A stretch of DNA of 41,099 nucleotides, taken from assembly GCA_963506915.1 (NCBI GenBank), contig CAUORE010000015.1, positions 1 to 41,099 on the forward strand, given 5' to 3'. How positions within the stretch are numbered: position 1 is the stretch's first letter; every line of letters begins with the position of its first letter. Position numbers and translations under genes: made by a program. The notes beneath the pieces were generated by a model. It saw only the letters and a program-made list of their open reading frames with translations. It was not told the origin of the DNA and made no database searches. This DNA comes from JABCPE02 sp963506915 (GTDB lineage Bacteria > Bacteroidota > Bacteroidia > Flavobacteriales > Weeksellaceae). Positions 1 to 7,108 of the stretch are shown in pieces.

Positions 1-53
1 ATAGATCCATATTTAGAATATAAAACCTCCATAATTGCTTTTTCCTTATCCAT
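1..53 (-). CDS. Start of an unidentified protein, cut by the window edge
   Basis: Reading the minus strand from an ATG at 53 gives an open frame of 17 codons to the window edge, beginning MDKEKAIMEVLYSKYGS. It lies 48 bases after the stop of the gene at 102-752, in the same direction, so it could be the next member of that accessory operon. Too little is present to name a family. It is called only because it is open, starts with ATG and fits the direction and spacing of its neighbours; chance is a real alternative. Confidence 0.35.
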   Translation of the reverse strand, partial: MDKEKAIMEVLYSKYGS

Positions 54-101
54 TTGACCTGATTTTTTAATTTATTTACAAACGAATATTGACTATTAAA
101 A

Positions 102-752
102 TTATCTAAATGCGCTGTATGTCGCTAAAATCATACTTAGCTGGGATGTGTAATCCTCTATATATTCCATAGTAATTTCATCTCCATACTGTTTAAAACA
201 TTTCTTTCCCAGCTTTACATCAAGGAGATAAATATCCTTTTTTTTCAGCCAAGTTTCTTTGCTGATGGAGCATAATTCCATAAAGTTTGGCTCTTCTTGT
301 AATTTGCGAAAGGCTTTTAAATTGGTCAGTTCACGCATACCAAGATACTTTGCCTTTGGTGCTTCTGTAGAAATATCGCTCAGATTATTCATTTCCCTAA
401 TGACAGCATCTTTTAAATACCCTGCACTTGGTAATAAATTAGTAAGCCGATTGATATAATCATCAAAGAAACCTGTCCCTAACTCCCAGTTTTTTGCTAA
501 TGGAATTCCAATTGCTAATGGATTTCCTGTCCAGCCATCATCGTTATAGCGTGGCGGTGAAATAATCAGGTGTCCGTTTTGGCTTCCTTCCTTATGCTGG
601 CTGATATAGACATACATATAGACAAGATTTTCACTGTCTAATTCTTTCACCCATGAACGCAGTCCGCGAAAGTCCATAGGAACAGCCAAAAACCCTTGTT
701 CTATGAGAAATTTATCTAAATTTTTGATTTCATTTGAAAAACTTATTTTCAT
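102..752 (-). CDS. Hypothetical protein in an immunity-type gene array
   Basis: I do not recognise this 216-residue protein. It begins MKISFSNEIKNLDKFL, has no signal peptide or membrane segment, and looks like a mixed alpha/beta cytosolic protein. The middle contains a Pro/Gly-rich stretch (ISPPRYNDDGWTGNP, about residues 64-78). It follows the DcrB-like gene by 11 bases on the same strand, so the two are probably cotranscribed. Its company (SMI1/KNR4 and Imm26-like proteins) suggests an immunity or toxin-accessory role, but this is guilt by association only. The ATG chosen is the only one near the start of the open frame and is preceded by an A-rich stretch, normal for this phylum. Confidence 0.75.
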   Translation of the reverse strand: MKISFSNEIKNLDKFLIEQGFLAVPMDFRGLRSWVKELDSENLVYMYVYISQHKEGSQNGHLIISPPRYNDDGWTGNPLAIGIPLAKNWELGTGFFDDYINRLTNLLPSAGYLKDAVIREMNNLSDISTEAPKAKYLGMRELTNLKAFRKLQEEPNFMELCSISKETWLKKKDIYLLDVKLGKKCFKQYGDEITMEYIEDYTSQLSMILATYSAFR

Positions 753-763
753 TTTAATTTAAT

Positions 764-1204
764 TTAAATGATTTTTATTTGGCTTGAAAAAAAATCAGCA
801 TGGCAAATAGCATGATTTATCATCTCACGCTCTTGGATAAAATGCTCTTGACTAGCCTGTTCTGCTAATATAGTATAAGAAAAACAGCATATAGCGATTT
901 GGGTGTCACTGATGGGAATAGTAATATCCCAAAAATCCATTTCTAATATTTCACCATTTTCTTCAGATTGTTCGCGTTTAAAAGCACATGGTAAGCCATT
1001 TTGTAATGCAATGGTGCTAGATTCTGCTAGTTTTTGCTGTATTATTTGCTCAGTATTTGGCACCGAAAATAAAAGTGTCTGCACTCGAAAAGTGGCAGAA
1101 TTGGGCGTGTTTTCATAGAATAGAGTGAAGTCTTCATCTTGTTCACTTATCCAGTTTTCAGGGATTTGAAAATGAATGATGTTATTTAAATTGATTGTCC
1201 TCAT
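764..1204 (-). CDS. DcrB/DUF1795-like small protein
   Basis: This 146-residue cytosolic protein opens with a pattern typical of the DcrB/DUF1795 fold: a short strand, FQIPENW, then alternating strands with a run of Ser/Thr/Phe residues (residues about 10-50). It lacks the lipoprotein signal of E. coli DcrB. Members of this fold include Eag chaperones that work with secreted Rhs toxins, and others are orphan accessory proteins in toxin-immunity islands. Gaps of 11 bases on both sides point to an operon with 1216-1650 and 102-752. The fold assignment is by eye and tentative. It could instead be an unrelated immunity protein. No toxin gene is adjacent within the window. Confidence 0.6.
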   Translation of the reverse strand: MRTINLNNIIHFQIPENWISEQDEDFTLFYENTPNSATFRVQTLLFSVPNTEQIIQQKLAESSTIALQNGLPCAFKREQSEENGEILEMDFWDITIPISDTQIAICCFSYTILAEQASQEHFIQEREMINHAICHADFFSSQIKII

Positions 1205-1215
1205 GTTTTTTTCTT

Positions 1216-1650
1216 TTAGGAATTATAATTCAGATATTCTTTTATAAAACCTTCAAAGCTGTCCCAGTGTCTGCTAAACTCCTTATTTTTAATGAAATTT
1301 TGAATGTCATCAGTCTCCACAAAGAAAACTTCATCCGTATTTTTATCATACAAAATATAGTCATCCAGCTCATCGTGCAGTAATGAAAAATAATTATCAG
1401 CCAAGCCAAGATTTTCTCTTAAAACTTGCGTTTGACTGTTTGAGAAATCCTCTAAATCCATTGCTAAATCAACCAAATAGCCGATTTCTCCATAAATTTC
1501 ATCACTGTATATACACCAAAATTCAACAAAGTCTTGATTTACTTCGCCAAATCCTAACTTTTTGAACATTTCACGGTATTTCTCCTGTTGTTCTGGCATT
1601 ATTCTACCAAACTCCTCATCAAGATATTCTTTAAAATTATTATCCAGCAT
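1216..1650 (-). CDS. SMI1/KNR4 (SUKH) family protein, probable immunity protein
   Basis: This 144-residue acidic protein has the expected SUKH layout: an N-terminal helix, a short FVEFWCIYSDEIYG segment (about residues 41-54) matching the family's F-x-x-F...GE region, the LRENLGLADNYFSL segment (about 77-90), then strands with YDKNTDEVFFVET and a C-terminal helix with W and F (SRHWDSFEGFIKEYL). Known SUKH proteins neutralise nuclease and other polymorphic toxins, and also act as eukaryotic regulators. Here the gene sits in a same-strand run of small accessory genes, which favours an immunity role. The matching toxin is not visible. A large imperfect inverted repeat separates it from the upstream gene, so it may head its own transcript. 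Confidence 0.75.
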   Translation of the reverse strand: MLDNNFKEYLDEEFGRIMPEQQEKYREMFKKLGFGEVNQDFVEFWCIYSDEIYGEIGYLVDLAMDLEDFSNSQTQVLRENLGLADNYFSLLHDELDDYILYDKNTDEVFFVETDDIQNFIKNKEFSRHWDSFEGFIKEYLNYNS

Positions 1651-1683
1651 AAAATATTATTTTTTGTATTTTAATTAAAAATA

Positions 1684-1737
1684 AATCTTTCCAAAGCAAA
1701 TATCCTAATTTATAATGATATTTCCATTAGAAAGATT
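1684..1737 (-). terminator. Large imperfect inverted repeat, probable terminator
   Basis: Two nested arms are seen: AATCTTTC at 1684-1691 pairs with GAAAGATT at 1730-1737, and AAATATC at 1698-1704 pairs with GATATTT at 1717-1723, with a symmetric 6/6 internal loop. Read on the minus strand the structure is followed by a T-rich stretch (TATTTTTAATT). It lies between the gene at 1781-2155 and the SMI1/KNR4 gene, so it plausibly ends the upstream minus-strand transcript. Confidence 0.45.
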
Positions 1738-1780
1738 GTCCCTATTAGCATGATTTTCTTTTGTCAATCTGAAAAGTTAT

Positions 1781-2155
1781 TTAATCCAATTCCTGAATGA
1801 ATAGCTTTTCTGCAAATATATCAATATTCCCTCCGTTGTCAATCAGTATAATTTCCCAGTGCTGATGTTTTTCTGTTTTTTCTTTACACCAAATAGACTG
1901 GATATACAGACTGTCACCAGAGTAACAATGAGGGTTTATAGACTGCTCTCCAGCTTGGATTTTTACATTAAAACTGCTCGTGTTATGAAAAATTAACTGA
2001 TGCCGCTCCAAATCAGCATTCAGTTTACTTACAGAAATCACCAAATCCTGTGGCTGTATGGGATTATCTGCATCAAAATTAAAATAGATGGAATGGATTT
2101 TCGCATCGGATAGATTGTTTACGAGTTTATTGTTCTGTATCTCAGTGAGTTTCAT
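1781..2155 (-). CDS. Hypothetical protein, 124 residues
   Basis: I do not recognise this protein. It has no signal peptide. The sequence alternates strand-like segments (IHSIYFNFD, DLVISVSKL, HQLIFHNTSSFNVKIQAG, WEIILIDNGGNIDIFAEKLFI), suggesting a small beta-rich domain such as a beta-sandwich. It follows the gene at 2195-2878 by 39 bases on the same strand and precedes a terminator-like repeat, so it is likely the last gene of that transcript. The neighbourhood suggests an immunity or accessory function, but nothing in the sequence proves it. Confidence 0.7.
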   Translation of the reverse strand: MKLTEIQNNKLVNNLSDAKIHSIYFNFDADNPIQPQDLVISVSKLNADLERHQLIFHNTSSFNVKIQAGEQSINPHCYSGDSLYIQSIWCKEKTEKHQHWEIILIDNGGNIDIFAEKLFIQELD

Positions 2156-2194
2156 GAATTGTTTTTTTAGTTGGTCTGAAAACTGCAGAGTTGT

Positions 2195-2878
2195 TTATTT
2201 TCGCTGTAGAATCCGTTGTTTAGCAGTTTGCTGGTAATCTTTCTTACCAAAAATTAAATCAAATGGACTAAATAGTTTGCATTCGTTTTTGGTGACCATG
2301 TTATCGTATTCAAACAAGCCTTGTACTCTTTCATCATCTAATGATAACAGGTTTTTTTCTATTATCAATAAGGCAACCAATGCCGTATTGAAAAAACAAG
2401 AAGGAAATCTTTTAATGTAATGCAGTAAATCAGGCGATAAGACTTCTGCAGCTTGAATAAATTTAAAATGGTTGGTTTGCAAATTCCTTAAAACATCATT
2501 AAAGATAGTAGTACCCATCTCTGGATATAGATGCCCAGTATTATCATTAGTCATTATTGGGAATCCATAATAGTAGTGTGAAAGTTGGAAGGAGTTTTGT
2601 ACAAAAAAAAGATTACGGAACTCCTTTGATTCGTCTTCTAGCATCTTTAAAAAAGCATTACCCATCTCTTGCTCAAAAAAATCACCTACTTCCCTGTTAT
2701 AAGACGCTAGTTGCAAATAAAATCCCTTATAATTTTGGGAATAGTCAAACCGCATTTCTGTATAGGAACTTTTGTTTATACCAAACCGTATTTTATTTTT
2801 AAATACTTTAGGGTGTAATTCACTAGAATTATCAGCAATAAAAGCAATTAGTTTTTTTAAGAATTCATCTTTGTCCAT
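2195..2878 (-). CDS. Hypothetical protein, 227 residues
   Basis: I do not recognise this protein. It begins MDKDEFLKKLIAFIAD and contains aromatic-rich segments (SHYYYGFPIM about residue 106; FNTALVALLIIEKNLL about residue 166). There is no clear signal peptide. The open frame continues upstream to 2989, but that extension would overlap 88 bases of the preceding gene at 2902-3546 and reads as its out-of-frame shadow. The ATG at 2878 leaves a clean 23-base gap and is the better start. It sits in a same-strand run of immunity-like genes. It may be a further immunity protein paired with a toxin outside the window. Confidence 0.7.
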   Translation of the reverse strand: MDKDEFLKKLIAFIADNSSELHPKVFKNKIRFGINKSSYTEMRFDYSQNYKGFYLQLASYNREVGDFFEQEMGNAFLKMLEDESKEFRNLFFVQNSFQLSHYYYGFPIMTNDNTGHLYPEMGTTIFNDVLRNLQTNHFKFIQAAEVLSPDLLHYIKRFPSCFFNTALVALLIIEKNLLSLDDERVQGLFEYDNMVTKNECKLFSPFDLIFGKKDYQQTAKQRILQRK

Positions 2879-2901
2879 ATAAGTAAAATAAGGGAGTAAA
2901 A

Positions 2902-3546
2902 CTACAATGAATTTGTGGTTTGTAAAATATAATTTTGGAGTATTTCCATTGATATTGTTGGGAATAGGGTACTTTTTTCTCTCCCCCATAAAATCCCAGT
3001 TTTAACATAGTTAGACAATTCTTCATGTATTTTATCTGCTGAACCAGCCATTCCAAAAGAGCTATATTTGTAAATCTCTTGAAGATTATTTTGTTCATTA
3101 AGTTGTTTTATAACAATTTCATAATCAACGCTTTTATATATGTTTGTTAGTTTAACCAAAGAAACATATTGATTAATATCACCTTCATTTTGTAATCCTT
3201 TCAAAAGATAGTGAAATGGATGCAAATAGACGGTTTCTATTGCTCTACTATTGGGTATGACAGAAGTAATCTCTTTTACAAAAAAGTCCTTAAATTTATC
3301 TGCAGCACAGCTTTTTGTGAATAAAATTTTTGTTTCATTTAGGTCTATCTTTCTCTCTTCATTGAAATCAGAGAAAAATACATCAAAAAATTCAAAAAAT
3401 GAATTTCCTCGATGCTGGCAGATAGAGTATAGATCATCTGTAATCTTAATAAGATATACACTATCTATGGTATCAATAAAATCTTTCTTTAGTTTTAGCA
3501 TATTGTTATCTTTTTGTAGTTTATCTGGTTTTGTTGTTTTTAACAT
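2902..3546 (-). CDS. Imm26-like protein, probable immunity protein
   Basis: The N-terminal half of this 214-residue protein follows the pattern I associate with the Imm26 immunity family: DSVYLIKITDDLYSICQHR, then FFEFFDVFF and a following ILFTKSC strand (about residues 27-82 of the ATG-started form). The C-terminal half is not recognised. A GTG at 3561 would overlap the stop of the WG-repeat gene; the ATG at 3546 begins 11 bases after that stop and is preferred. A third candidate, ATG at 3501, would still keep the conserved region. The gene is sandwiched between a secreted WG-repeat protein and an unknown. Family call is by eye. Confidence 0.6.
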   Translation of the reverse strand: MLKTTKPDKLQKDNNMLKLKKDFIDTIDSVYLIKITDDLYSICQHRGNSFFEFFDVFFSDFNEERKIDLNETKILFTKSCAADKFKDFFVKEITSVIPNSRAIETVYLHPFHYLLKGLQNEGDINQYVSLVKLTNIYKSVDYEIVIKQLNEQNNLQEIYKYSSFGMAGSADKIHEELSNYVKTGILWGREKSTLFPTISMEILQNYILQTTNSL

Positions 3547-3557
3547 TAAGGATAAAT

Positions 3558-4937
3558 TCACTCTTTTTTCGGATTTCCCTGCAAGTCCATGTAGAATTTC
3601 TTTTTGCCAAGATGCGCTTCTATAGAGCCTCCACAGCTATTAAAAAGATTGACCCAGTCGTATATAATAGGAATTACTTCCTTGCCTTCTGTATTTACAA
3701 AGCCCCACTTTTCATCGCGTTTTGCTTCACAAAGCCCCTTGAAAATATAATTTCCTAATTTGTCATATATTACAGGAATGACTTCCTTACCTTGGGTATT
3801 GATGTAGCCCCATTTATTTCCACGCCTTACTTTCGCAAAGCCATTTTCAATATCAGAAAAAGAATTAGAAAAATACTCTGCTTCATCATACACAAAGGGA
3901 GCTATTATTTCATTTTTCTGGTTGATGTAGCCCCATTTACCATTATACCGCACAGGGATTATTCCTTCTCTGAAATAAGACCCTTTAACAGCTTCATATT
4001 TACAAGGAATTATTTCTTCTCCTTGGGTATTGATAAACCCAAATTTGTCATTGAGTTTCACTAAAGCAGTTCCCTTTTCAAATCGGCTCACATAATGATG
4101 AAAAATAAGCCACATGGTTTCATATTTCGGAGGAACAAGTATCTCTCCTGTTTCCTTTATGTAGCCTATTTTTCCATCTTTAAACACTACATGGATACCT
4201 TCTGTAGCTGGAAGTATATTGGCATATATAAAGGGAATGATGACTTTGTTATCCCAGTCAATGACACCCATTTTGCCATTTTTCACTGCCCTTATTTTAT
4301 CTTTGGGTTTTGGATAGTAATCATCTGTGCGGATAGCATCATACTCAAAGGGAATGAGCGTTTTACCATCCTTATTAATAAATCCCCAAAGTCCATTTTT
4401 CTTGGCTTTGGTGTAGTCAGTATTGTAATGGAAGGATTCAGCTTCTTCGTATTCTGCGGGAATCAGCATTTTGTCATCTTTATTGACAAAGCCCCATTGC
4501 GCCTTGAATTTTACTAAAGCCCTTGAAGAGCTGAATTTCTGAGCTTCTTCATAAAGAAAAGGAATGACATTTTCTCCTTTGGTATTAATGCCGCCCCACT
4601 TATTGTTTTTCTTTACCCAAGCAATTTTTTCAGGATAACCAAAGCTTTGGGCATCATCATACTCTATGGGCGTTACTTTCTTATTATCAAAGGTTACATA
4701 TCCATATTTTTTAGTTTTTTTGTCTTGGACAATGAGTATATCTACAAGATTACTTTCCTTAATCAAAGAATATTGCTCCCTCCACTTTGATGCGAACTTG
4801 CGGTGGCTCATTCCTCGGAAATCCACTCCGCTTGCCATTATCTGAAAATCTTCATGTATATGCTTTACACGAGTCGTATCTTGAGCAGGAAACATACTGC
4901 CCAAAAGAAATAATAAAAGTAAAAAAGCTAATTTCAT
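3558..4937 (-). CDS. Secreted WG-repeat protein
   Basis: This 459-residue protein has a signal peptide (MKLAFLLLLFLLGSMFPAQD) and then about ten WG-type repeats, each built on a W/F/M/I-G-F/Y-I/V-N/D core followed by G-x-x-x-I-P-x-x-Y-D/E, for example KWGGINTKGENVIPFLYEEA and KWGYINTQGKEVIPVIYDKL. The first repeat starts near residue 76 and the last ends near 430. WG repeats (KWG/WG_beta_rep) form extracellular or periplasmic binding surfaces in many bacteria, but the ligand is generally unknown. It is the first gene of the minus-strand accessory run after the lptF/G-type gene. Repeat proteins of this type often accompany immunity arrays, but its task here is unknown. Confidence 0.85.
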   Translation of the reverse strand: MKLAFLLLLFLLGSMFPAQDTTRVKHIHEDFQIMASGVDFRGMSHRKFASKWREQYSLIKESNLVDILIVQDKKTKKYGYVTFDNKKVTPIEYDDAQSFGYPEKIAWVKKNNKWGGINTKGENVIPFLYEEAQKFSSSRALVKFKAQWGFVNKDDKMLIPAEYEEAESFHYNTDYTKAKKNGLWGFINKDGKTLIPFEYDAIRTDDYYPKPKDKIRAVKNGKMGVIDWDNKVIIPFIYANILPATEGIHVVFKDGKIGYIKETGEILVPPKYETMWLIFHHYVSRFEKGTALVKLNDKFGFINTQGEEIIPCKYEAVKGSYFREGIIPVRYNGKWGYINQKNEIIAPFVYDEAEYFSNSFSDIENGFAKVRRGNKWGYINTQGKEVIPVIYDKLGNYIFKGLCEAKRDEKWGFVNTEGKEVIPIIYDWVNLFNSCGGSIEAHLGKKKFYMDLQGNPKKE

Positions 4938-4957
4938 GAATTTATTATTTTTATTTC

Positions 4958-4991
4958 TTTCAATAAATAGAATTTTTACTTTTTATTGAAA
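4958..4991. repeat. Perfect AT-rich inverted repeat
   Basis: TTTCAATAAA at 4958-4967 is the exact reverse complement of TTTATTGAAA at 4982-4991, with a 14-base loop. It fills most of the gap between the permease stop and the WG-repeat gene start. It could be a weak terminator or an operator. It is all A-T pairs apart from one G-C pair, so stability is low. Confidence 0.4.
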
Positions 4992-4996
4992 AAAAA

Positions 4997-6460
4997 TTAT
5001 TGGTATCGTTTATGCTCTTTATGCTTTGAAAATCTCTTTATCAAAGGCATTATCCAAGATTTGTATTTCTCTACATCTAGGATTTGTGAGTCTGTATTGG
5101 CTTTGTAAGTTATCCAAATACTGAAAGGCAGGAATATAAAATTCGGCAGCCAAGCGGCGATATAAGGGTCCATTTCTCCCTTCCAAGCCATGTTTTCTGC
5201 AGAAATATTGAGAACGAAAAATATGATGAATATGATGATGGAAAGAAGAATTGGCATTCCTATTCCACCTTTTCTTACGATAGAACCGAGACTGGTTCCT
5301 ATCAGCAGGAATAAAACACTCATCACCGAATACGCCAAAATCTGCTGCTGGTGCATTACTACTTTTGCATAAAGTTTGGCATGTGAGAGCATTTCTTCAT
5401 TTTTTGTTTCAATGTTTTTCTGGATGAGGTCTATTTTCTCATGTGCATTGAAGAGTATTTCCAGCTTTTTTTCTTGGTTTAAAGAATCTAAACTAAATGG
5501 CGCCTGAGTTTTTTTGTTCTTATTTTTGTCTTTGTTTTTATCCAAAATTTCTATGAAAGAACTGCTCTGAGCTGCTAAATCCGAAGAAATTTCGGAGAAT
5601 CTTTTTTGTTTTTCGGCTTTTACGAGGTCTACAGTAGAGTTGAGCTGTGCATAGTTTTGGAACTCGTAGCTGTCCGTGATTTTTTCACTCTCGATGGCCT
5701 TGTCAAGAAGCTCACTGATGTCAAAATGAGACACCAAAGAATCAAACTTAATGGTCTGATTTTCTTGTCTGAAACGGTCTTGAAAGTTGGGTTTAGCAAG
5801 TTTGTCTTCAAAAATATATCCATCATACAGCACCATTCTCAGATAGTTGCTCCCTTGTTTAGAAACTATTTTCCCTCTTTTAGCGATGATGGTTCTTTGG
5901 TCATCAAAACTACTAGCAGTTTTATTGATGAAAACGCCCTCTATCAGTTCATCATTTTTTCCATAAAGCCGGTCGAATTTAATGGTTGTCCCTGGGAGTG
6001 AGTTGATAAACTGCCCAGGCGTGAAATTCAGTGCAGGTTTGGATGAAACGATGTTGTATAGCATATTTTTCGCTTTTCGCTGAAAATCAGGAATTACGAA
6101 GTTGGAAAACAAAAATAAAATAAACGCCAGAACTAAACTCGTAAGAAACAAAGGTCTTATAATTCTAATCAAAGGAGCTCCAGCAGCCTTCATGGCAGCA
6201 AGTTCATAGCGCTCTCCGAACCCTCCAAAAGCCATGATAGAGGCGAGGAGTACAGTGAGTGGGAGCACCATCTTTATGACTCCCACACTCAGATAGTAGA
6301 AAAGTTTGGTTAGTTCCCATGTTGTCAGCCCTTTACCTCCAAGGTTAAACATCTGTATCCAGATAATATTCACCATGAAAATGAAGAATAAAATACTGAA
6401 AATGAATATGAAAGGACCTAAAAAGGTTTTTATAATGTATAAATCTAATTTTTTTAACAT
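4997..6460 (-). CDS. LptF/LptG family permease (YjgP/YjgQ)
   Basis: This 487-residue inner-membrane protein has the family layout: N-terminal membrane helices (residues about 12-40, 60-80, 100-125), a long periplasmic domain of mostly beta structure (about 130-300), a charged coiled insert (KNKDKNKNKK, near residue 312), then three C-terminal helices (about 375-450). The start MLKKLDLYIIKTFLGPF matches the usual start of Bacteroidota members. In the LPS export complex LptB2FG, such permeases pull LPS from the inner membrane to the periplasmic bridge. Only one copy is in this window; which of F or G it corresponds to cannot be decided. Its start overlaps the lolA-like stop by one base, so the two are cotranscribed. 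Confidence 0.9.
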   Translation of the reverse strand: MLKKLDLYIIKTFLGPFIFIFSILFFIFMVNIIWIQMFNLGGKGLTTWELTKLFYYLSVGVIKMVLPLTVLLASIMAFGGFGERYELAAMKAAGAPLIRIIRPLFLTSLVLAFILFLFSNFVIPDFQRKAKNMLYNIVSSKPALNFTPGQFINSLPGTTIKFDRLYGKNDELIEGVFINKTASSFDDQRTIIAKRGKIVSKQGSNYLRMVLYDGYIFEDKLAKPNFQDRFRQENQTIKFDSLVSHFDISELLDKAIESEKITDSYEFQNYAQLNSTVDLVKAEKQKRFSEISSDLAAQSSSFIEILDKNKDKNKNKKTQAPFSLDSLNQEKKLEILFNAHEKIDLIQKNIETKNEEMLSHAKLYAKVVMHQQQILAYSVMSVLFLLIGTSLGSIVRKGGIGMPILLSIIIFIIFFVLNISAENMAWKGEMDPYIAAWLPNFIFLPFSIWITYKANTDSQILDVEKYKSWIMPLIKRFSKHKEHKRYQ

Positions 6461-7089
6461 TATAACTCTGTGATTAGATAGTTTTTATAAAGATTTTTAT
6501 TGAAACTAAAAGTCGAAGAATCTACCTTTAAGTTTTCTTTATACTGGCTGATGCTTATCGTTGTAATATCGTTGTTATCAGCGTATTGCTCTATTTTTTC
6601 TATTTGTTTTTTTGCTTTATTGATATGCAGGAAAACATGTTTGATACCATTCTTTTTTGTAGGCGTAAGTTTTATGACTTCCAGATTGTTTTTATTTCCT
6701 GTATAGCTTATGTTGTAATCTTTCTTGTAAGAATCTAGATAATTGATAGGAGAGAGCATAGCCTCGGAACCATTTGGTTTTGCGATGGTAACTTCCATAT
6801 CTTCAGCATTGATGTTATACACTTTACTTCCATCAAATATCTGCTCATTACCCATTATTTTGAGTTTGTATTTATTCTTTGAAGCGTAGAAAATACCTGT
6901 TTGATTTTTAGAAACCTTGCCGTTACTTCCCATTCCATATGAGAATTTAAAATACATCGTGCTTTTGGATTTATAATTGGCAGAGGTTTCGTCCAGTATG
7001 TTTTTGGCTTTGGAATCTACTTTTTGAGCAGCAGCCATACTTAACATTCCTAAAGATAATATCAGTAAAGTTTTTTTGAAAAAAGTCAT
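6460..7089 (-). CDS. LolA-like periplasmic lipoprotein carrier
   Basis: This 209-residue protein has a clear signal peptide (TFFKKTLLILSLGMLSMAAAQ) followed by a LolA-type unclosed barrel: KAKNILDETSANYKSKSTMYFKF, then repeated strand pairs including GIFYASKNKYKLKI and GSKVYNINAEDMEVTI. LolA carries lipoproteins from the LolCDE complex across the periplasm. Bacteroidota carry several LolA-like paralogs and some serve other roles, so the carrier function is inferred. It begins 19 bases after the ftsK stop and overlaps the permease gene by one base, forming an ftsK-lolA-lptF/G run that links division with envelope transport. Confidence 0.85.
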   Translation of the reverse strand: MTFFKKTLLILSLGMLSMAAAQKVDSKAKNILDETSANYKSKSTMYFKFSYGMGSNGKVSKNQTGIFYASKNKYKLKIMGNEQIFDGSKVYNINAEDMEVTIAKPNGSEAMLSPINYLDSYKKDYNISYTGNKNNLEVIKLTPTKKNGIKHVFLHINKAKKQIEKIEQYADNNDITTISISQYKENLKVDSSTFSFNKNLYKNYLITEL

Positions 7090-7108
7090 AATTTTAGATT
7101 TAATAAAA

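Noticed and set aside
2879..2989. Longer start for the gene at 2195-2878
   Set aside because: It would overlap the upstream gene by 88 bases in another frame, and the extra segment reads as its shadow; the ATG at 2878 gives a clean gap.
3792..4517. Long plus-strand frames across the WG-repeat gene
   Set aside because: They are antisense shadows of the regular WG repeats, and the minus-strand protein is clearly coding.
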